From the NCBI RefSeq assembly GCF_006175985.1, contig NZ_SRSH01000021.1, positions 27,697 through 91,696 of the forward strand: DNA of 64,000 nucleotides. Reading direction: 5' to 3'. Source of the stretch: Methylotetracoccus oryzae (GTDB taxonomy: Bacteria; Pseudomonadota; Gammaproteobacteria; Methylococcales; Methylococcaceae). The notes under the pieces were generated by a model. That model was not told the DNA's origin, made no database searches, and saw only the letters and a list, made by a program, of their open reading frames with translations. The position numbers and the translations under genes were made by a program. Shown here piece by piece: positions 9,389 to 19,809 of this stretch; within the stretch, counting starts at the first letter, position 1, and the number at the start of each line of letters is the position of its first letter.

Positions 9389-10151
<763 letters not shown>

Positions 10152-10157
10152 GCCCTG

Positions 10158-10715
10158 TCATTGCACGCTGCGGTGGCACAGGTGGTAGCCAACGTCACCG
10201 GACTTCTGGCTGCGCAGCACCTGCCAGTGACCGGATACCGTTTCGATCGGCAATTCGGCTTCCGCCTCGAGATAAATCCAGGCCCGGTCGGCCAGCCACC
10301 CGCGTGTTTCGAGTAGCCGGCAGCAGCGGACCAGATGACCGCGCCGATAGGGTGGGTCCAGAAAGACGATATCGAAGGGGCCCCCGGACCCCGCAAGGAA
10401 ACGGGTGGCTTCCGCCTGTATGACCTCGACCTGGGTCGCGCCCAGAGCGGCGCAGCTTTGTCGCAGGGCGGCACAGACCCGCGCCGCGCGTTCGACGGTC
10501 ACGACGCGCCTGGCGCCGCGCGAGGCCGCTTCGAATCCCAGCGCGCCGCTGCCGGCGTAGAGATCCAGGCAGCGGGCGCCTTCGATTTCACCCTGCAGCC
10601 AGTTGAACAGCGTTTCGCGGACCCGGTCGGGCGTAGGACGCAGCTGATCGGCCGACGGAAAGCGAATCCGGCGGCTCCGCCACTGGCCGGCGATGATGCG
10701 GACTTCATTGCTCAC
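10158..10715 (-). CDS. rsmD: 16S rRNA (guanine(966)-N2)-methyltransferase
   Basis: A 185-residue Rossmann methyltransferase. The SAM loop is DLYAGSGALGFEAASRG and the catalytic N-methylase motif is FLDPPYRRG. It opens with RIIAGQWRSRRIRFP, the RsmD hallmark. It modifies G966 of 16S rRNA in the assembling 30S subunit. Its start overlaps the end of the inactive M16 gene by 11 bp, and coaD follows, giving the common M16-M16-rsmD-coaD order of gammaproteobacteria. Confidence 0.96.
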   Translation of the reverse strand: MSNEVRIIAGQWRSRRIRFPSADQLRPTPDRVRETLFNWLQGEIEGARCLDLYAGSGALGFEAASRGARRVVTVERAARVCAALRQSCAALGATQVEVIQAEATRFLAGSGGPFDIVFLDPPYRRGHLVRCCRLLETRGWLADRAWIYLEAEAELPIETVSGHWQVLRSQKSGDVGYHLCHRSVQ

Positions 10716-12024
10716 GCTGACCGGCGCCGACCACGATCGTTTGCAGCGCGTCCGGGTGGATGCGTGCCTGGAATACCCGCTGGATGTCGGCCTTCGTGAC
10801 GGCCTCGACGCGCGGAATGTAGGTGTTCAGCCAATCCAGCGGCAGGTCATAGAATGCAATCGACGCAATTTGCTCGGTGAGCTTGCTGTTGCTGTCGAGC
10901 TTCAGCACGTAGCCGCCGGTGATGTTTTTCTTGGAGGCCGTCAGTTCCTCGTCGGTCGGTCCCTTCGCGATGAAGTCGCGCAAGGTTTGCTGCAGCACCT
11001 CGAGGGCCTGCGCGGCCTGGTCGTTGCGGGTCTGCAGCCCCATCATGAACGGACCCGATTGTCGAAACGGGAAGAAATAGCTGTAGGCGCTGTAGGACAG
11101 GCCCCGCTTCTCGCGGATCTCCTTGACCACGCGCGAGGCGAAGCCGCTGCCGCCCAGGATATGGTTGCCGACGTATAGCGGGAAAAAGTCGGGATCGCCC
11201 ATCCGCATGCCGATCTGACCGGCAAAGACGTGCGTCTGCTCGGACGCAAAGTTCCGGCGTACCGTCTTCCCCGTGGGTGCGGGTTCGACGGGCGCCAGCG
11301 TCGGCGGGACGTTGCCTTCTGGCATGCTACCGACCAGTTCGTCGGCAATCCCCTCGGCCTGCGACCATTTCAGGTCGCCCACGATGATGACGCGAGCGTT
11401 CCGCGCGACATAGTGTTGTTTGAAGAATCCGACCAGGTCGTCGCGCGTGAGCTTTGCGACCGTGTCCGCATTGCCTTCTTTCGGGTGCGCGTAGGGGTGG
11501 TTGCCGTACAGTGTTTCGAAGAACAGGATGCCGCCGACGTCGTCCGGGCCTTCCTCGCGCTGCTGGATTGCCAGCAGCGTTCGCTTCTTGTCGCGCTCGA
11601 AATCCTGCTCGGCAAAGCGCGGCTGGAGCAGGATCGCCTTGGTCACGGCCAGCGCGGTGCGCAGCAGCTCGGGCTGGGTCAGACTGCGCAGGGAAACCGA
11701 AGCCGAGTCGCGTGACGCCCCGGTGCTCAGGACGGCGCCCACGCCCTCGAGCCGCTGGGCGATCGCATCGGCATCCAGGTCGGCGGCACCGCTGTCGAGC
11801 AGTGTCGAGGTCAGGGTTGCCAGGCCGAACTTGTCGCCGTCACGCGCACTGCCGGCGTCGAACAGTACACGGATGTCGACCAGCGGCAGGCCTTCGGTCT
11901 GTGCGAAATAGACTCTCGCGCCGTTCGTCGTGACCCAGGTCTTGATTTCCGGGACGGCCTGAGCGGCGCCGCAGGCCAGCGCCCAGCACAGCGCGAGGGA
12001 CAATCGAAAAAACTTAGCGTACAT
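10705..12024 (-). CDS. Insulinase-family (M16) protein lacking the zinc site
   Basis: A 439-residue periplasmic M16 homologue with a signal peptide (MYAKFFRLSLALCWALACGAAQA). The fold markers are present (FDAGSARDGDKFGLATLTS near the N-terminus; EIREKRGLSYSAYSYF near residue 310), but where the active partner has HxxEH this protein has residues such as LTSTL, so the zinc ligands are absent. Such proteins act as the non-catalytic half of a heterodimer, analogous to alpha-MPP or the YmxG/PqqF pairs. It overlaps the catalytic gene by 11 bp, implying coupled translation in a fixed ratio. Confidence 0.9.
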   Translation of the reverse strand: MYAKFFRLSLALCWALACGAAQAVPEIKTWVTTNGARVYFAQTEGLPLVDIRVLFDAGSARDGDKFGLATLTSTLLDSGAADLDADAIAQRLEGVGAVLSTGASRDSASVSLRSLTQPELLRTALAVTKAILLQPRFAEQDFERDKKRTLLAIQQREEGPDDVGGILFFETLYGNHPYAHPKEGNADTVAKLTRDDLVGFFKQHYVARNARVIIVGDLKWSQAEGIADELVGSMPEGNVPPTLAPVEPAPTGKTVRRNFASEQTHVFAGQIGMRMGDPDFFPLYVGNHILGGSGFASRVVKEIREKRGLSYSAYSYFFPFRQSGPFMMGLQTRNDQAAQALEVLQQTLRDFIAKGPTDEELTASKKNITGGYVLKLDSNSKLTEQIASIAFYDLPLDWLNTYIPRVEAVTKADIQRVFQARIHPDALQTIVVGAGQREQ

Positions 12025-13393
12025 GGTGGCCTCCGTTGCCCGTGCTCTCGTCGCTGACTTGGGCGCCCTCCGGCAAGGGCTGCGGGTCGAGGTGGGCCAC
12101 CGTGGAATGGTCTTCCGTCAGGTATTTGCGTGCGACCTGCTGGATCTGCTCGGGCGTGACCTGGCCGATCCGGTCGACATACTCGTCGACGACCTTCCAG
12201 CTGAGCCCCACGGTTTCGGCGAGCCCCAATTGCATGGCCTGGTAAAAGATCGAGTCGCGCTGATAGATCTTGCTGGCCATGACCTGAGCCTTGACGCGGG
12301 CCAATTCGTCGGCAGTCACGGGCTCATCCCGCAATTGCGCCACTTCCCGATAGAATGCGGCTTCGAGCTCGGCCAACGATTTGCCTTCGACCGGTGTGCC
12401 TTCCAGCGTAAACAGTGTGCTCATGCGCGAATACAAGTCGTAGCCCGCGCTGGCCGAGGCGGCGAGTTGTTGTCCGCGGATCAGCCGGGACGAAAAACGG
12501 GCGCTGTTGCCGCCGTCCAGGATGCCCGCAGCGACTTCGAGCGCGTAGGCTTCGGAAGGGTCGGCCAGGGTCTTCAGTGCGGGCACCTTGTAGCCGAGCA
12601 CCAGATACGGCAGCTTGGCCGGGATCTTGGCGGTCATCCGGCGCTGCCCGAACTGCTCGACTTCGGCTCGGGCCTTCAGTGGGGGCAGTTGACTGGTTTT
12701 CAGCGGACCGAAGTGACGCTTGGCGAGTTCGAAGGTCGCCTTCGGGTCGACGTCTCCGACGACGACCAGTGTGGCATTGTTCGGCGCGTACCAGAGCCCG
12801 TACCACGCGTTGAGGTCAGCGACCGTCAGCCCGGCGATGTCGTCGGGCCAGCCGATCACCGGATTCTGATAGGGACTGTTGGTGAAGGCCACGGCCTGGA
12901 AGTGCTCTTCCATTTTCGCGTGGGGCTGGTCATCGGTGCGCATACGCCGCTCTTCGATGACGACCTGCTGTTCCTTGCTGAATTCAGTCGGCGAAAGCTG
13001 CAGGTTGCGCATCCGGTCGGCTTCGAGTTCGAAGCTGACCGGCAGCCGGGAGCGCTCCAGGGTCTGGAAGTAGGCCGTATAGTCCTGACCGGTAAAAGCG
13101 TTTTCACTCCCCCCGTTTGCTGCAATAATACGGGAAAACTCACCTGCCGGATGCTTCTTCGTCCCTTTGAACATCATGTGTTCGAGCATGTGCGAAACCC
13201 CGGTGATCCCGCCGTATTCGTAACTCGATCCGACCTTGTACCAGACCTGCGAAACCGCCACGGGAGCGCGGTGGTCCTCCTGAATCAGGACCTTGAGGCC
13301 GTTGTCGAGGCGAAACTCGTGAACCTTCGTTTCGGCCCCGTGAACAGCGATCGGTATGGCCGCGAACCATAGCGCAATTCGGGACAGCGACAT
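12014..13393 (-). CDS. Catalytic insulinase-family (M16) zinc peptidase
   Basis: A 459-residue exported metallopeptidase. The inverted zinc motif HMLEHMMFKG (HxxEH) is present near residue 70, with the third ligand Glu in the following VVIEERRMRTDD segment. It starts at ATG 13393 with a signal sequence (MSLSRIALWFAAIPIAVHGA); a longer frame adds a Pro/Gly-rich stretch that overlaps the promoter region. M16 peptidases form clam-shell chambers that degrade short unfolded peptides. Together with the inactive partner downstream it should make a periplasmic heterodimer. It is divergent from cyoE with 90 bp between starts. Confidence 0.94.
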   Translation of the reverse strand: MSLSRIALWFAAIPIAVHGAETKVHEFRLDNGLKVLIQEDHRAPVAVSQVWYKVGSSYEYGGITGVSHMLEHMMFKGTKKHPAGEFSRIIAANGGSENAFTGQDYTAYFQTLERSRLPVSFELEADRMRNLQLSPTEFSKEQQVVIEERRMRTDDQPHAKMEEHFQAVAFTNSPYQNPVIGWPDDIAGLTVADLNAWYGLWYAPNNATLVVVGDVDPKATFELAKRHFGPLKTSQLPPLKARAEVEQFGQRRMTAKIPAKLPYLVLGYKVPALKTLADPSEAYALEVAAGILDGGNSARFSSRLIRGQQLAASASAGYDLYSRMSTLFTLEGTPVEGKSLAELEAAFYREVAQLRDEPVTADELARVKAQVMASKIYQRDSIFYQAMQLGLAETVGLSWKVVDEYVDRIGQVTPEQIQQVARKYLTEDHSTVAHLDPQPLPEGAQVSDESTGNGGHHVR

Positions 13394-13483
13394 TGATGAC
13401 TTCTCCACTTCGAATGACCTCCCCGCGAGACCCGGTGCCGGCGGTCGGCCGCCCGCATTGTAACCCAAGGGCCTGACGAAGCC

Positions 13484-14446
13484 ATGGCACTCGAAACTAC
13501 GGGCGGGGTCGCCCGGCCGCTACCGTGGAGGGCTTACCTTGGCGTCTGCAAGCTGAAGGTGGTGGGGCACATCGTATTCACCGCGGTGATCGGCATGTTT
13601 CTGGCCGTGCCCGGCTTTCCGCCGCTTTCCGCGCTGATCTGGGGCTCGCTGGGCATCGGGCTGGCCGCGGCTTCGGCGGCGGCGCTGAACCACGTGCTCG
13701 ACCGCGAGGCCGACGCCGAGATGAAGCGGACCCAGAACCGGCCGTTGCCCACGGGCCAGCTGTCGCCGCGCAAGGTCGTCGTCTTTGCGATCGTGCTGGG
13801 CGTGCTGTCGATGCTGATCCTGTTCGGGCTGGTCAACTCGCTGACCGCGGTACTGACGCTGTTGTCCCTGATCGGCTATGCGGTCATCTACACGGTCTAT
13901 CTGAAGCGGGCCACGCCGCAGAACATCGTGATCGGCGGCGCGGCCGGCGCGGCACCCCCGGTGTTGGGCTGGTGCGCGGTCACGGCCAACATCCACCCGT
14001 ATTCCCTGCTGCTTTTCCTGCTGATCTTCATCTGGACCCCGCCGCACTTCTGGGCGTATGCGATCGCCAAGAAAGACGACTACGCGAAGGTCAACATCCC
14101 GATGCTGCCGGTCACGCACGGCGTCGAGGTGACCCAGTTGCACGTGCTGCTCTACACGGTCCTGCTGCTGATCGTCAGCCTGCTGCCGTATCTGACCGGC
14201 ATGTCGGGCTGGTTGTACCTGCTGGCGGCGCTGGGGTTCGGCCTCGGCTTCCTGTACCACGCGTTCCGCCTCAAGCGGTCGCCCACGGCGAAGGTGGCCA
14301 TGGCCACCTTCGGTTACTCGCTGGTCTATCTGGTGGGTATCTTCAGCGCCTTGTTGATCGATCACTACGTCGTGCCGGACCGCTTCCATGTGGTGCCGGT
14401 CCACGAATCACCCAGCCTGTCCCAATCGTCGCCGCCGGGAGTCTGA
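13484..14446 (+). CDS. cyoE: Protoheme IX farnesyltransferase (heme O synthase)
   Basis: A UbiA-superfamily integral membrane enzyme of 320 residues. The first Asp-rich motif NHVLDREADAEMKRT lies at about residue 70, followed by QNRPLPTG, and the second conserved loop YAIAKKDDYAKVNIPMLP is at about 190. Around nine hydrophobic helices are visible. It farnesylates heme b to heme O for heme-copper oxidases. No cytochrome oxidase genes are adjacent, so in this window it stands alone. ATG 13484 is used. Confidence 0.95.
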   Translation: MALETTGGVARPLPWRAYLGVCKLKVVGHIVFTAVIGMFLAVPGFPPLSALIWGSLGIGLAAASAAALNHVLDREADAEMKRTQNRPLPTGQLSPRKVVVFAIVLGVLSMLILFGLVNSLTAVLTLLSLIGYAVIYTVYLKRATPQNIVIGGAAGAAPPVLGWCAVTANIHPYSLLLFLLIFIWTPPHFWAYAIAKKDDYAKVNIPMLPVTHGVEVTQLHVLLYTVLLLIVSLLPYLTGMSGWLYLLAALGFGLGFLYHAFRLKRSPTAKVAMATFGYSLVYLVGIFSALLIDHYVVPDRFHVVPVHESPSLSQSSPPGV

Positions 14447-14592
14447 TCGCAAGGGTGGGCTTGTCGGCCCGATCCCGGATGGCCGGTGCGCCGATCGTCG
14501 CCACTCGCACGGAGATGCGATTGGTCAATACAGCGTAATGCGCGTAGCCTCCCGGCAGGTGGAGATCAGACTCCCGGCCGGAGGTGCTACCC

Positions 14593-16089
14593 ATGATCAT
14601 GCTCAAACGCCTGTTGGTCCCGCTCCTGATCGGTGCGGGCGTTTTCATTCCGAACGTGCGGGCAGCCGAAGTGTTCTCGGCCAAGCGGGTCATCAACCAG
14701 CTCGATACGCTGCCCCAGACCGCGCGCTATCGCCTGGATTATCCGTTCGAGCTCGTTTACGGCCCCGACGATTTCCTGTACGTCACCGAGCGAATCGGTC
14801 GCGTCTCCCGTGTCGACCCGGCGACCGGTGCACGCCGTGTGTTGCTGACCATTCCCGATGTCGCTCTGACCCTCAAGCGCAACCCGGCGGGAACGGTGAC
14901 CCAGGTCGGCCAGGACGGACTGATGGGGCTGGCGCTGCACCCCCAGTTCCGACAGGGTGTCGGGCAGGATTTCATCTTTCTGGCCTACGTCTACGATAAC
15001 GATCCCGGCCCCGTCGTCGACCGCCGGGCGCGCATCGTGCGTTACTGGTATTCGGGTGGCACGGCGCCCGGCTTGCGCAACCCGAAGGTGGTGCTGCAGG
15101 GACTTCCGGCCAACAACGATCACAGTTCCGGGCGTCTGGTGTTCGGGCCCGATGCCAAGCTCTACTACACGGTCGGCGACCTGGGCGGCAACCAGTTCGA
15201 GAACAAATGCCGTGGCGTCCGCTCGCAAACCACGCCCACGGCCGCCCAGATCGCGGCCGGAGACTACGCCGATTACAGCGGGAAGATTCTGCGCATCAAC
15301 CAGAACGGCTCGGTGCCGGCCAACAATCCGGTATTCCAGGGCGTCCGCTCGCACGTATACACGATCGGTCACCGCAACGCCCAGGGTCTGGCATTCCAGA
15401 CCGCACCGGTGGACGGGTATCCAGCGCCGGTTGCGGGCGGCAAGCTGTACAGCAGCGAGCATGGGCCGCGAGTGGACGACGAAATCAACCTGATCCGGGC
15501 GGGACGCAACTACGGCTGGCCGCGGATTTCCGGTTTTGCTGAGGACGGGAGCTACACGTATTACAACTACTCATCAACCGGGCCGGCCTGCAACCCGGCC
15601 TGGGACGACAACATCGATCCGGCGGGGCTAGGTATTACCGGACAGCCTGAAACGGGCGTGTTGTTGCCCAACTTCCAGCCTCCGCTCCGTTCGCTGTATC
15701 CCGATTGCGCGAGCAGCGCGATCAGTGTGTGCGATCTGACCCAGTCCCGCTCGCTGTATTGGCCCACGATTGCGCCGTCGAGCATCGACTTCTATGGTAG
15801 TTCGACGATCCCGGACTGGAGCAATTCGCTGCTGGTGCCGACGCTGAAGAACGGAAGCCTCTATCGCTTCAAGCTGAACGCAACGAACGACGGCATCGTC
15901 GGAGACGGTATTCCTTATTTCGTCGACGTGAACCGCTACCGCGATGTAGCCATCAGCAGGACGGGCGATCGGCTGTATTTGTTGACCGATACCATCGGTG
16001 CGACGTCGGGGCCAACGGGAGGAGGCAGCAGCAGCGCACTGAACGATCCCGGATCCATTCTGGAGTTCACGTATCTCGGGGGACCGTGA
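14593..16089 (+). CDS. Secreted PQQ-dependent sugar dehydrogenase (GSDH family beta-propeller)
   Basis: A protein of 498 residues with a signal sequence (KRLLVPLLIGAGVFIPNVRA). Family markers in order are PFELVYGPDDFLYVTER, GQDGLMGLALHPQF, NNDHSSGRLVFGPDAKLYYT (residues about 175-195), GHRNAQGLAF and SSEHGPRVDDEINLI. These belong to soluble aldose/sorbosone dehydrogenases that hold PQQ in a six-bladed propeller, with the His of the GLALHP block as the likely base. It would oxidise a sugar in the periplasm and pass electrons to a c-type cytochrome. A small cytochrome c gene follows at 16274, a plausible acceptor. ATG 14593 has GGAGG at 14580-14584. Confidence 0.9.
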   Translation: MIMLKRLLVPLLIGAGVFIPNVRAAEVFSAKRVINQLDTLPQTARYRLDYPFELVYGPDDFLYVTERIGRVSRVDPATGARRVLLTIPDVALTLKRNPAGTVTQVGQDGLMGLALHPQFRQGVGQDFIFLAYVYDNDPGPVVDRRARIVRYWYSGGTAPGLRNPKVVLQGLPANNDHSSGRLVFGPDAKLYYTVGDLGGNQFENKCRGVRSQTTPTAAQIAAGDYADYSGKILRINQNGSVPANNPVFQGVRSHVYTIGHRNAQGLAFQTAPVDGYPAPVAGGKLYSSEHGPRVDDEINLIRAGRNYGWPRISGFAEDGSYTYYNYSSTGPACNPAWDDNIDPAGLGITGQPETGVLLPNFQPPLRSLYPDCASSAISVCDLTQSRSLYWPTIAPSSIDFYGSSTIPDWSNSLLVPTLKNGSLYRFKLNATNDGIVGDGIPYFVDVNRYRDVAISRTGDRLYLLTDTIGATSGPTGGGSSSALNDPGSILEFTYLGGP

Positions 16090-16273
16090 GGGAGCACTCC
16101 CTATGGCGCGCCGGTCCGGGCAGGCGAGGCACCCGGGTCGCCGGGGCAGTGGCCCTGAGCGCGCCGGTTGCGCTTTGCCTCGCCCGGACGTTCTGGTACA
16201 AAGGGCGCGGCACGGACGTTGTTCTTCGCCCGTGCGCTAGATCCGAACAATACGAATCAGAGGAGTGAGTGCT

Positions 16274-16588
16274 GTGTCCAGATTTCTCTTGTCTATCCTT
16301 GGTGCCGCCGCCCTGGTGTTGACTTACGGAACGGCGTCGGCGGGCGATGCCGCGGCCGGCAAGGCCAAATACGCGACCTGCGCGGGTTGTCATGGCGAGA
16401 ACGGCGTCAGCAAGATGCCGAACGCTCCGTCGCTGGCCGGGAAGGACGAAGCCTACATCAAGGAAGCGCTCAACGCGTACAAGACCGGTGCGAAAGACAA
16501 CGCCACGATGAAGGCGATGGCGAGCGCACTCAGCGATACGGACGTCGACAACGTCGCCGCGTACGTGGCCAGCTTCCCCAAGCCCTGA
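16274..16588 (+). CDS. Small periplasmic cytochrome c (class I, c5/c553-like)
   Basis: About 104 residues, with a signal peptide ending GTASA and one heme motif, CAGCH. The axial Met is probably in the MKAMASAL segment, and the C-terminal helix DNVAAYVASFPKP is typical of class I cytochromes. It is a one-heme electron carrier. GTG 16274 fits the AGAGGAG at 16258-16265 best; another GTG three codons earlier overlaps that site. It lies 184 bp after the PQQ-type dehydrogenase on the same strand, so may serve as its acceptor (inference). A short hairpin AGCCGC/GCGGCT follows at about 16613. Confidence 0.9.
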   Translation: MSRFLLSILGAAALVLTYGTASAGDAAAGKAKYATCAGCHGENGVSKMPNAPSLAGKDEAYIKEALNAYKTGAKDNATMKAMASALSDTDVDNVAAYVASFPKP

Positions 16589-16695
16589 TCCTCCGTTCGC
16601 AAGCACGCCGCGGAGCCGCCTCGAGCGGCTTCGTGGTTTGACTTCATCCCCGCTCTTGCCGCCGACCCCCGATGCCGTTCCGGCATCTCTGGCGG

Positions 16696-19600
16696 TCAGT
16701 CCTCCGTCAACACGCCCCCGTTCCGGTCGAAGCGTCCCCAGCGGCGCAGCACGGTCGGCAGAACCAGCAGGTTCAGTAGCGTCGACGACACCAGGCCACC
16801 GACGATGATCGAAGCCATCGGTCCCATGATCTCCCGCCCGGGATTGTCGCTGGCGATGGCAATCGGCAGCATTGCCAGGGCCGTGACCAGTGCGGTCATC
16901 AAAATCGAGGGCAGTCGTTCCTGAGCGCCGCGCAGTGCCGTGGCGGCGTCCCAGGGCAGCCCTTCGACTCCGACCAGACGACGATAATGCGAGATCAGCA
17001 TGATCGAGTTGCGTACGGTGATCCCGAACAGGGTCACGAAGCCGATCATGCTGCCGACCGACAGCGTCCCCCCCGTCAGATAGGCCGCGGCGATACCGCC
17101 GGCCAACGCAAACGGCAGGTTCAGCAGCGTGATAGCGACATGCCGAACGCTGCCGATCGAGATGTACACCAGCAGCAGCACGCCAAGGCCCGCCAGCAAC
17201 GAGTGCGCCAGCAGTTCCCGTCGCGCCGCGGCCTGTTCGACCGCCGAACCGGTGAATTCGGGGTAGGTGTCCGGCGGGAAGCGGAGCTCGGACAGCACGC
17301 GGTCGCGCAGTTCGGTCACAAAGGACTGGGCGTCGCGGCCCTGGACGGCGCAGGTGACCGTCTGTACCCGCTGCGCGCTCTGATGCAGAACATTGTACCG
17401 GCCGCCGTTCTCCCGGATTTCAGCCACCTGGCGCAAGGGGATCAGCGTCCCGTCGGCCGTGGACAGCGGTAGCTCCCGCAAATCCTCGAGGCGGCTGCGC
17501 TTGCCCGGAACCAGGATGGTCGTGATGTCGTAGGCGCGGGCCCCTTCGAAAAAGCGCCCCACGGTCGTGCCGGCAAAGGCCGTCTGCAGGGCGTCCAGCA
17601 CTTCCTTGGGCTGTAGGCCGACGCTGGCCAGTTGGTCCGGATGCAACTGCACCTCGGCCAACGGGGTCCCGGGTTGGGACCGCAGCTGCACATCCACCGC
17701 GCCGGGAATGGAACCAATCAGTGCGGCGAGCTCTCGCGCCTTGTCGTCGAGCTGCGAGAGTTCGGTGCCGTAGAGGTTGACGACGACCGGTGCGGTATAG
17801 CCGCTGATGGTTTCGTCGATCCGTTCGGTCAGAAAACTGTTCGCCTCGAACACGATGCCGGGAAAGTCCGCCAGCACGGCGCGGAGTCCCTCCAGGATCG
17901 TCTGCTGACGGGCCCCGGACGCGCGAACCTCGGGGTTCAGCCGCACTTCATATTCGCTGTAGTGCGTGCCGTAGGTGTCGGCACCGCGTTCCGCCCGGCC
18001 CGCCCACTGCGAGGTCGACTCCACACCCGGCAACGAGCGGAAGCGCTCGGTCAGACGGCTGCCGATCCGGATCGACTCGGCCAGTGCCGTGCCGGGCAGG
18101 CTGGCCGTGTGCACGATGTAATGGCCTTCGCGCAGTTTCGGCAGGAACTCGCCACCGAAGCCCGGGGTCAGTGCCAGCAGGCCGACGCAGGCCGCCAGGC
18201 TGCCGAGCGCGGTGGCTTTCGGATGGAGCATGACCCGGCCGAGGAGGCGGCGATAAAGCGACTGCAGGGCCCGCATCAAGGGGGGAGGGCGGCGATCGAG
18301 CCGCTCCGGGTCCAGCCACAGGTAGCACAGCGCCGGGGTGACGGTCAGGGCCGTCAGCAGCGACATCAGCACGGCCAGGATGTAGGTGTAGCCCAGCGGG
18401 GCGAACAGCCGGCCGGCGACGCCGCCAAAGGTCAGCAGCGGCACGAAGACCAGGGCGATGATGAAGCTGGCGTAGACCACCGAACTGCGCACTTCGAGCG
18501 AGGCGCGGTAGACGACCTGCCAGGCGGGCAGTGGGCGGGACGCGTGCTGATTCTCTCTGAGCCGGCGAAAGATGTTTTCGGTGTCGATGATCGCGTCGTC
18601 GACCACCTCGCCGAGGGCGATCGTCAGTCCGCCGAGCACCATGATGTTCAGATTGATGCCGGCATCGAGCAGCACCGTCACGGCGCTCAGCAGCGACAGC
18701 GGGATGGCCAGCGCGGCGATGGCGGCGGCGCGGAGGTCGAACAGGAAGGTGCCCAACACGGCGATCACCAGCACGGCACCGATCGCCAGATGCCCCGCCA
18801 GATTGCTGACCGAACGTTGAATGTAGTCGGCGGGCCGGAACAAGCGCGGATGCAATGCAATGCCCTGCCGGGCCAGCATCGGCTCGAACTCCGCCAGCAC
18901 GGCGTCGACCAGCCCGGAGACCCGCAACGTGTTGGCGCCGTGCTGACCGATGACCATCATCAGTACCGCCGGCGTCTCGCCGATCTGAGCCGCGCTGAAG
19001 CGCGGTTTGGGTGCCGTGTTGACCTTGGCGATGTCGCCCAGGGTGACGTTACCCTGCGGGCTGCGCAGCAACACGATGTGGGCGAGCGAACGGATCACGT
19101 CCGCGCCCGATGACAGTTGCAGGCTCAGCCGCTGATTGGCGTTCTCGACGAAGCCCAGGCCGACGGGCGAGGCGGCCTGGCGCGCGCTGCGCTCGAGTCC
19201 GTTGATGCCGATCCCGTAGCGCCACAGTTTGTCGGGATCGACCTGGATTTGCAGTTGCCGCTGCTCGGCCCCGAAGACGTTGACATCGGCGACGCCCGGC
19301 ACCGCAAGCAGCCGTGGTGCCAGGGTCCATTGCACCAGATCCGAGAGTTCCATCAACGGCCGGGTGGCCGAGGTCAGCCCGAGTGTCATGATGGTCGCTG
19401 ACGAGGACGACAGCGGCACCAGGATCGGCGGGCCGGTGCCTGCGGGCAACTGTCCGGTGACCGTGGCGAGACGTTCGCCGACCAGTTGCCGGTTGCGGTA
19501 CAGGTCGGTCCGGTCATCGAAGACCGCGACGATCACCGACAGCCCCTGTATCGATTCGGAGCGAAGCTGCCGCAAGCCGACCAGTCCGGCCAGGGCGCGC

Positions 19601-19809
19601 TCGACCGGGAAGGTCACGAGGTTCTCGACCAGTTCCGCGGCGAGACCGGGCGCCTCGGTCTGGACCACGATCCGTTTGCCCGCGAATTCGGGAAAGATGT
19701 CGAGGCTGCTCAGCGTGATCCGGTACAGGCCATAGAGCGAGAACAACAGCGCCAGCGCGATCACGAGGCCGCGCCTGCGGACGGCGAAGCGGACGATGGC
19801 GTCGAGCAC
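16696..19809 (-). CDS. RND-family efflux permease (CusA/CzcA-like)
   Basis: A 1037-residue inner-membrane pump. Hallmarks are TM1 (RRRGLVIALALLFSLYGLYR) followed by DIFPEF, a long periplasmic domain with TGPPILVPLSSSS, the TM4 segment ALGEVVDDAIIDTENIF with acidic residues of the proton relay, and a matching second half (GGTLSVGSMIGFVTLFGI). The TM4 wording is closest to the heavy-metal (HME) branch, but no metal-specific Met or His cluster is evident, so the substrate is open. GTG 19809 is chosen because upstream residues in the longer frame are the out-of-phase end of the adaptor gene; the adaptor stop TAG and this GTG share one G. No outer-membrane factor gene is adjacent. Confidence 0.9.
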   Translation of the reverse strand: MLDAIVRFAVRRRGLVIALALLFSLYGLYRITLSSLDIFPEFAGKRIVVQTEAPGLAAELVENLVTFPVERALAGLVGLRQLRSESIQGLSVIVAVFDDRTDLYRNRQLVGERLATVTGQLPAGTGPPILVPLSSSSATIMTLGLTSATRPLMELSDLVQWTLAPRLLAVPGVADVNVFGAEQRQLQIQVDPDKLWRYGIGINGLERSARQAASPVGLGFVENANQRLSLQLSSGADVIRSLAHIVLLRSPQGNVTLGDIAKVNTAPKPRFSAAQIGETPAVLMMVIGQHGANTLRVSGLVDAVLAEFEPMLARQGIALHPRLFRPADYIQRSVSNLAGHLAIGAVLVIAVLGTFLFDLRAAAIAALAIPLSLLSAVTVLLDAGINLNIMVLGGLTIALGEVVDDAIIDTENIFRRLRENQHASRPLPAWQVVYRASLEVRSSVVYASFIIALVFVPLLTFGGVAGRLFAPLGYTYILAVLMSLLTALTVTPALCYLWLDPERLDRRPPPLMRALQSLYRRLLGRVMLHPKATALGSLAACVGLLALTPGFGGEFLPKLREGHYIVHTASLPGTALAESIRIGSRLTERFRSLPGVESTSQWAGRAERGADTYGTHYSEYEVRLNPEVRASGARQQTILEGLRAVLADFPGIVFEANSFLTERIDETISGYTAPVVVNLYGTELSQLDDKARELAALIGSIPGAVDVQLRSQPGTPLAEVQLHPDQLASVGLQPKEVLDALQTAFAGTTVGRFFEGARAYDITTILVPGKRSRLEDLRELPLSTADGTLIPLRQVAEIRENGGRYNVLHQSAQRVQTVTCAVQGRDAQSFVTELRDRVLSELRFPPDTYPEFTGSAVEQAAARRELLAHSLLAGLGVLLLVYISIGSVRHVAITLLNLPFALAGGIAAAYLTGGTLSVGSMIGFVTLFGITVRNSIMLISHYRRLVGVEGLPWDAATALRGAQERLPSILMTALVTALAMLPIAIASDNPGREIMGPMASIIVGGLVSSTLLNLLVLPTVLRRWGRFDRNGGVLTED

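Noticed and set aside
12023..13372. 449-codon plus-strand frame over the active M16 peptidase
   Set aside because: Antisense of a gene with catalytic HxxEH; no signals for expression.
17632..19113. 493-codon plus-strand frame across the RND permease
   Set aside because: Translation is Gln/Arg/Asp-rich low-quality antisense of the permease; no ribosome-binding site or domain.
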